From Setaria digitata (lineage: Eukaryota; Nematoda; Chromadorea; Rhabditida; Setariidae): a stretch of DNA of 40,965 nt. Where the stretch lies: assembly GCA_003640385.1 (NCBI GenBank), contig RCAB01000531.1, forward strand, positions 1 to 40,965, in the 5' to 3' direction. The position numbers and the translations under genes were made by a program. Of this stretch, positions 38,001-40,965 are shown piece after piece; positions within the stretch are counted from its first letter, which is position 1, and each line of letters begins with the position of its first letter. Below the pieces are notes generated by a model, which ran no database searches, had not been told where the DNA came from, and saw only the letters and a list, made by a program, of their open reading frames with translations.

Positions 38001-38818
38001 GATTTCGCTGATGACCGGGCTCGTTGTGTGGTTACTGTTGGCATACCGTTTCCCAATGTTATGGATGAACAAGTAAATTAAATTTTTTTTTTTAAGTGCT
38101 GAATACTTTTACTTCGTTTTTACGATTTTTGGATCATGCTTGTATTTCAGGTTGCTGAAAAGAAGAAGTATAATGATGATCACTGCACGAAATTACAAAT
38201 TTTGTCAGGTGATGAATGGTATACGATGCAGGCATATCGAGCTCTTAATCAAGCTTTAGGAAGGTAGATTAAAGGCCATCAGATTATATGAATATTCATA
38301 ATTATACTTCACTTTTTAAGCTTTATAGAGGGCCATTATTACAGCTTATAATTTTTAAGAATGAATTTCGAAGATGCAATCTCACTTCTCATTATCACAA
38401 TCGTATTAGAGTAATGGCGGCTCAGATACTTACATTGTCATGCAAATTTCCTTTTTAACCATTATGTAAATTGACGGCTTCACAAATTACAGTACACCTT
38501 TTGTCACGGTCAAATCTACAGGTTTTTTTTTTTTTTTTTTTTTTTAAGATTATTGTGCTTTAAAATTCTATTTACAGGTGCTTACGACATCGTTCTGACT
38601 GGGGCTCCATCCTCATGCTCGATGAACGGCTGTTGCAAACACGAACGAATCCAAATGCTAAAAGAGTTTCACGATGGATACGTGAACAGCTTCGGCCATT
38701 AACAAGCTATAAGCATTTTCTCAGTGAATTGACCAGTTTCGTTGGTAAAATGGAAATCAAGAATTCCCAGTTATTCGGTGATAATGAAAATGGTGCTTTG
38801 AATACTGAAGTGCCGTAA
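32088..38818 (+). CDS. dog-1: FANCJ/BRIP1 (DOG-1) Fe-S DNA helicase (20 exons, 927 aa)
   Basis: Exons: 32088-32253, 32393-32638, 32921-32982, 33135-33208, 33326-33424, 33784-33886, 34118-34343, 34469-34624, 34714-34847, 35080-35271, 35528-35685, 35783-35864, 36123-36260, 36606-36770, 36847-36932, 37256-37376, 37602-37736, 37986-38072, 38151-38263, 38578-38818. Motifs: Q-motif Gln30, Walker A ESPTGSGKT (50-58), [10 protein letters not shown] (188-197), Fe-S cysteines 227, 242, 253 and 301, DEAH (345-348), SGTLSP (628-633), VSEGIDF (782-788), QALGRCLRHR (844-853). The family is a 5'-3' superfamily 2 helicase that unwinds G-quadruplexes and acts in crosslink repair. [17 protein letters not shown] and [12 protein letters not shown] match FANCJ better than DDX11, RTEL1 or XPD. 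The protein ends about 75 residues after motif VI, so the vertebrate BRCA1-binding tail is absent. Exon 14 uses the second copy of an N-junction duplication. Confidence 0.93.
32495..32638 (+). other. Optional 144-nt part of helicase exon 2 (alternative donor)
   Basis: Two GTAAGT donors, at 32495 and 32639, are in the same phase. Using the first removes 48 residues (about 90-137) without changing frame. The segment is Ser/Glu/Asn-rich and falls in the linker after Walker A, where FANCJ proteins vary most in length. Confidence 0.5.
32668..32697 (+). repeat. Poly-T tract interrupted by an N
   Basis: T23, an N at 32691 and then T6 lie inside helicase intron 2, close after its donor. The N is probably an unresolved homopolymer length. 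Confidence 0.85.
36468..36628 (+). repeat. 80-bp direct duplication around a single N inside the helicase gene (likely assembly artefact)
   Basis: 36468-36547 and 36549-36628 differ at one base (TGATCCC versus TGATTCC) and are separated by an N at 36548. The duplicated segment includes the acceptor and first 23 bases of exon 14. Only the second copy continues into the exon, so the first is a dead-end duplicate. Confidence 0.9.
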
Positions 38819-40238
38819 TGTATACTAGTACGTAACACTGCCAATCACAATTAGTTGTTTTTCTGACAAATCTATAACATATGTGTTTTGTTGATTTTGA
38901 ATATAAAAATCTTTTTTATGAAATCACGGCGTATAATTATCGTTAGCTAATTTTTTTTTAGCTGTTAAATTGCTCTTTCGTATATGTCAGGGGTTTGTAT
39001 TGGTTTCTTTTTTTTTTTTTTTTTTTTTACATGTATCTAATTCCATTTTTGTTGAGATCTCATGAGTGCAATTTTTGTAAATGATGTTTACTCTTTTACT
39101 ATATTTTGATATTTCCATTATAAATTAATTCTGTCCATTACTATGTTCTCATTTTGTCGAGTAAAGTCAAAGGAAAGTGAGTTTCCAGGCTTACGGTAAA
39201 TTCATTAATATCTTTTAATAGGCCAATTTTCAGACATAGCGAGTCCTAGAGATAAATTATAAGGGAGAAGAGAAAATAATATTAGCAAATGTTTCCTGGT
39301 TATTTTCTAAAAATTGTCATTTAATTCTTCCAAATGTTATTGATCGGAACATTTACTACATTCTATATTAGTTTGTGTTTTGAAGTTTTGTGGCTCTATT
39401 GTTTGTTTGTACGCTCAATTTCAAGTACACTTTTGCATTACATGAAAAAAATTTCCATGTATTATTCGTTTAGATCTGTAAGGTTAAATGTTTTTTCTTT
39501 TTTTATCAGTAATTTTGTAGTTTGTAAACTGTTCAAGTTTAGCATTTATTCTTTTCTTATTCACCAAAAAAATGTCAAATGTATTGCTATCATGTTGACG
39601 TTCGTAAGATTTGTTACCAATGAATTTGATTTTCAAAAACATTGTCATCGTTTCTTTTTAAATGGGAAGGAGATATATAAATTAAGAAACCAAGGAGGAA
39701 GTACTTTTCAGTGAAATGTTTGAATGGATTGTCTCAAAGGTAGAGACGATTAGTGATGATTCTTGTATTTATTCCGGTTCTTTTTCCATCGCAATAGGAT
39801 GCAAGGCAGATAAGATAATGATCATTACAAAGGAAGGACAACTTTTCTTATTATTATCCAGAAATTGCAAAGTGAGATTCAGGTTTTCCCAACTAGAATG
39901 CTACTTTAGTTTGTGTGTGTTTTAATTTACATAGATAGGTAATTACATACTAAAAAAGAAAGATTTTCTATTCTAATAAGTTTGTCCGTTGGAATGTTTA
40001 CTTACTCGCATTGTCGGTGTCTATTTCCGAATTTCCAATAATTTCCGTCTTCATCAATTTTCAGTAAAAGTTTTTATAGGAGAAATGATTGGTGAAAAAG
40101 CAAATGTCACCATATATATTTTATTGCAAACACATCTAATATATTAATTTCGGACATATCAGATGTATTGTTTCATTTAAATATGTTTAATGATTAGTAT
40201 AGAATGTTTTGTTTATTAATTAACTCTCAAAATAATAT

Positions 40239-40269
<31 letters not shown>

Positions 40270-40680
40270 CCTAGATTCCTTTCATCTATGCGATAAACAC
40301 TGTAATAATTTCGGTAGCTATGCGAAACAATAATTGAAGGTAGTAGTGAAAATTAATTAAAATAAGCTAAAACATTCCATCTCAGTCATTAAATATGTTA
40401 ATTGAGATTTGATAAAGATAGATGGAAAATTTTCATTTGTTACAAAACTCTTCTACAAATGAATGAACACACACATTATGGAGAAATTTATTAATTAATT
40501 CTTAATAATAATAATTAATAATGGCAAATAATTGCTTATTTATTCAAATAAATTGATGGAAAAAGGCTTTTTTTTTCCAATTCTTCAAAATTTTTCATCG
40601 AAATTTATTTTAAATTAAAATTTCAATGAAATCATTCCATTCATCCTCTCTCATCACATTTCACGCTGACGTATCGTAAC
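38819..40680 (+). other. Helicase 3' flank and AT-rich sequence
   Basis: No recognised gene. Poly-T tracts occur, and a TA microsatellite lies at 40245-40269. Two consecutive open frames, 39334-39714 (126 codons) and 39716-39925 (69 codons), are the longest here. The first is Phe/Ser/Leu-rich as expected from T-rich DNA. The second has more balanced composition. Neither shows a domain, and I leave both as unassigned. Confidence 0.55.
40245..40269. repeat. (TA)n microsatellite
   Basis: Twenty-five bases of perfect alternating T and A. Confidence 0.9.
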
Positions 40681-40699
40681 ACCACTGGCTGGTTATAAA

Positions 40700-40965
40700 G
40701 TGTGTGTTATGTGTGTGTGCCTGTGTGTGTATGTTCGTTCTCGAGAATATATAAATATGTCTATCTGCCTCATAGACTTGCTTATATGCGTGAAAGTATA
40801 CGTACACGTGTATACACGTCTATTTTGTATGCGTTTGTTCACGTCGTGTATGTATCTTTGTTCTCGAGAATATATAAATATGTCTGTCTGCCTTATAGAC
40901 TTGCTTATATGCCTTAAAATATACACATCCATGTAATTTGTGTGTGTGTGTATGTGTGTGTGTGT
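40700..40965 (+). repeat. GT-rich block with a 123-bp direct repeat, cut by the window end
   Basis: TTCTCGAGAATATATAAATA occurs at 40738 and again at 40861, a period of 123 bp. Similarity continues through TATGTCTNTCTGCC, TATAGACTTGCTTATATGC and ATATAC. GT microsatellites flank both sides (40700-40734 and from 40938). The open frames across this block on both strands are created by the repeat itself. The array may continue beyond the window. Confidence 0.88.

Noticed and set aside
32088..38818. DDX11/CHL1, RTEL1 or XPD identity for the Fe-S helicase
   Set aside because: All share the DEAH and Fe-S layout, but the blocks around [38 protein letters not shown] and SGPSGQRLC follow FANCJ/BRIP1. 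The short N-terminal [17 protein letters not shown] also fits FANCJ.
40693..40936. Open frames on both strands at the right edge
   Set aside because: They result from the GT-rich 123-bp repeat, which explains their internal duplications.

Overview
The window reads as strongly AT-rich genomic DNA from a nematode, most likely a spirurid or filaria-like parasite. That assignment is inference. It rests on an actin N-terminus [10 protein letters not shown], many short introns with TTTTCAG/TTTTTAG acceptors, candidate spliced-leader acceptors close upstream of start codons, and a FANCJ helicase about the size of C. elegans DOG-1. Three protein genes can be reconstructed completely, all on the + strand: a Rab18 GTPase (16918-18928, 7 exons, 200 aa), an actin (28387-30154, 5 exons, 376 aa) and a FANCJ/BRIP1/DOG-1-type iron-sulfur DNA helicase (32088-38818, 20 exons, 927 aa). 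All exon phases were checked by hand and join without a frameshift.

Layout. Positions 1 to about 16,600 are gene-poor, AT-rich sequence with long A/T homopolymers, a 25-bp minisatellite (3934-4136), several diverged tandem duplications and microsatellites. Rab18 follows. From 18,929 to 28,386 there is a long non-coding stretch. Its middle (22.6-25.8 kb) looks regulatory: dense GATA-type sites, nuclear-receptor half-sites including a DR5, an AP-1-type site and three CCAAT boxes within 58 bp. This may be the distal promoter of the actin gene. A 71-bp repeat in three copies lies between it and actin. The 3' flank of actin holds a G12 run and a possible small unidentified gene (31641-31917) ending about 170 bp before the helicase start, a spacing that could suit a nematode operon. 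The last 2 kb is AT-rich and ends in a 123-bp-period repeat cut by the window edge.

Assembly quality matters here. There are five single-N junctions. Three are flanked by near-identical direct duplications of 80-118 bp and two sit in homopolymers. They look like overlapping contig ends joined by one N rather than biology. One of them duplicates the acceptor and start of helicase exon 14.

The genes do not form one pathway: Rab18 acts in membrane and lipid-droplet traffic, actin is cytoskeletal, and the FANCJ homologue acts in G-quadruplex unwinding and crosslink repair. I found no convincing new biological system. The best leads are the possible in-frame alternative splice in the helicase linker, the GC-AG intron in rab-18, the regulatory cluster upstream of actin, and the unidentified coding-like segment ahead of the helicase.
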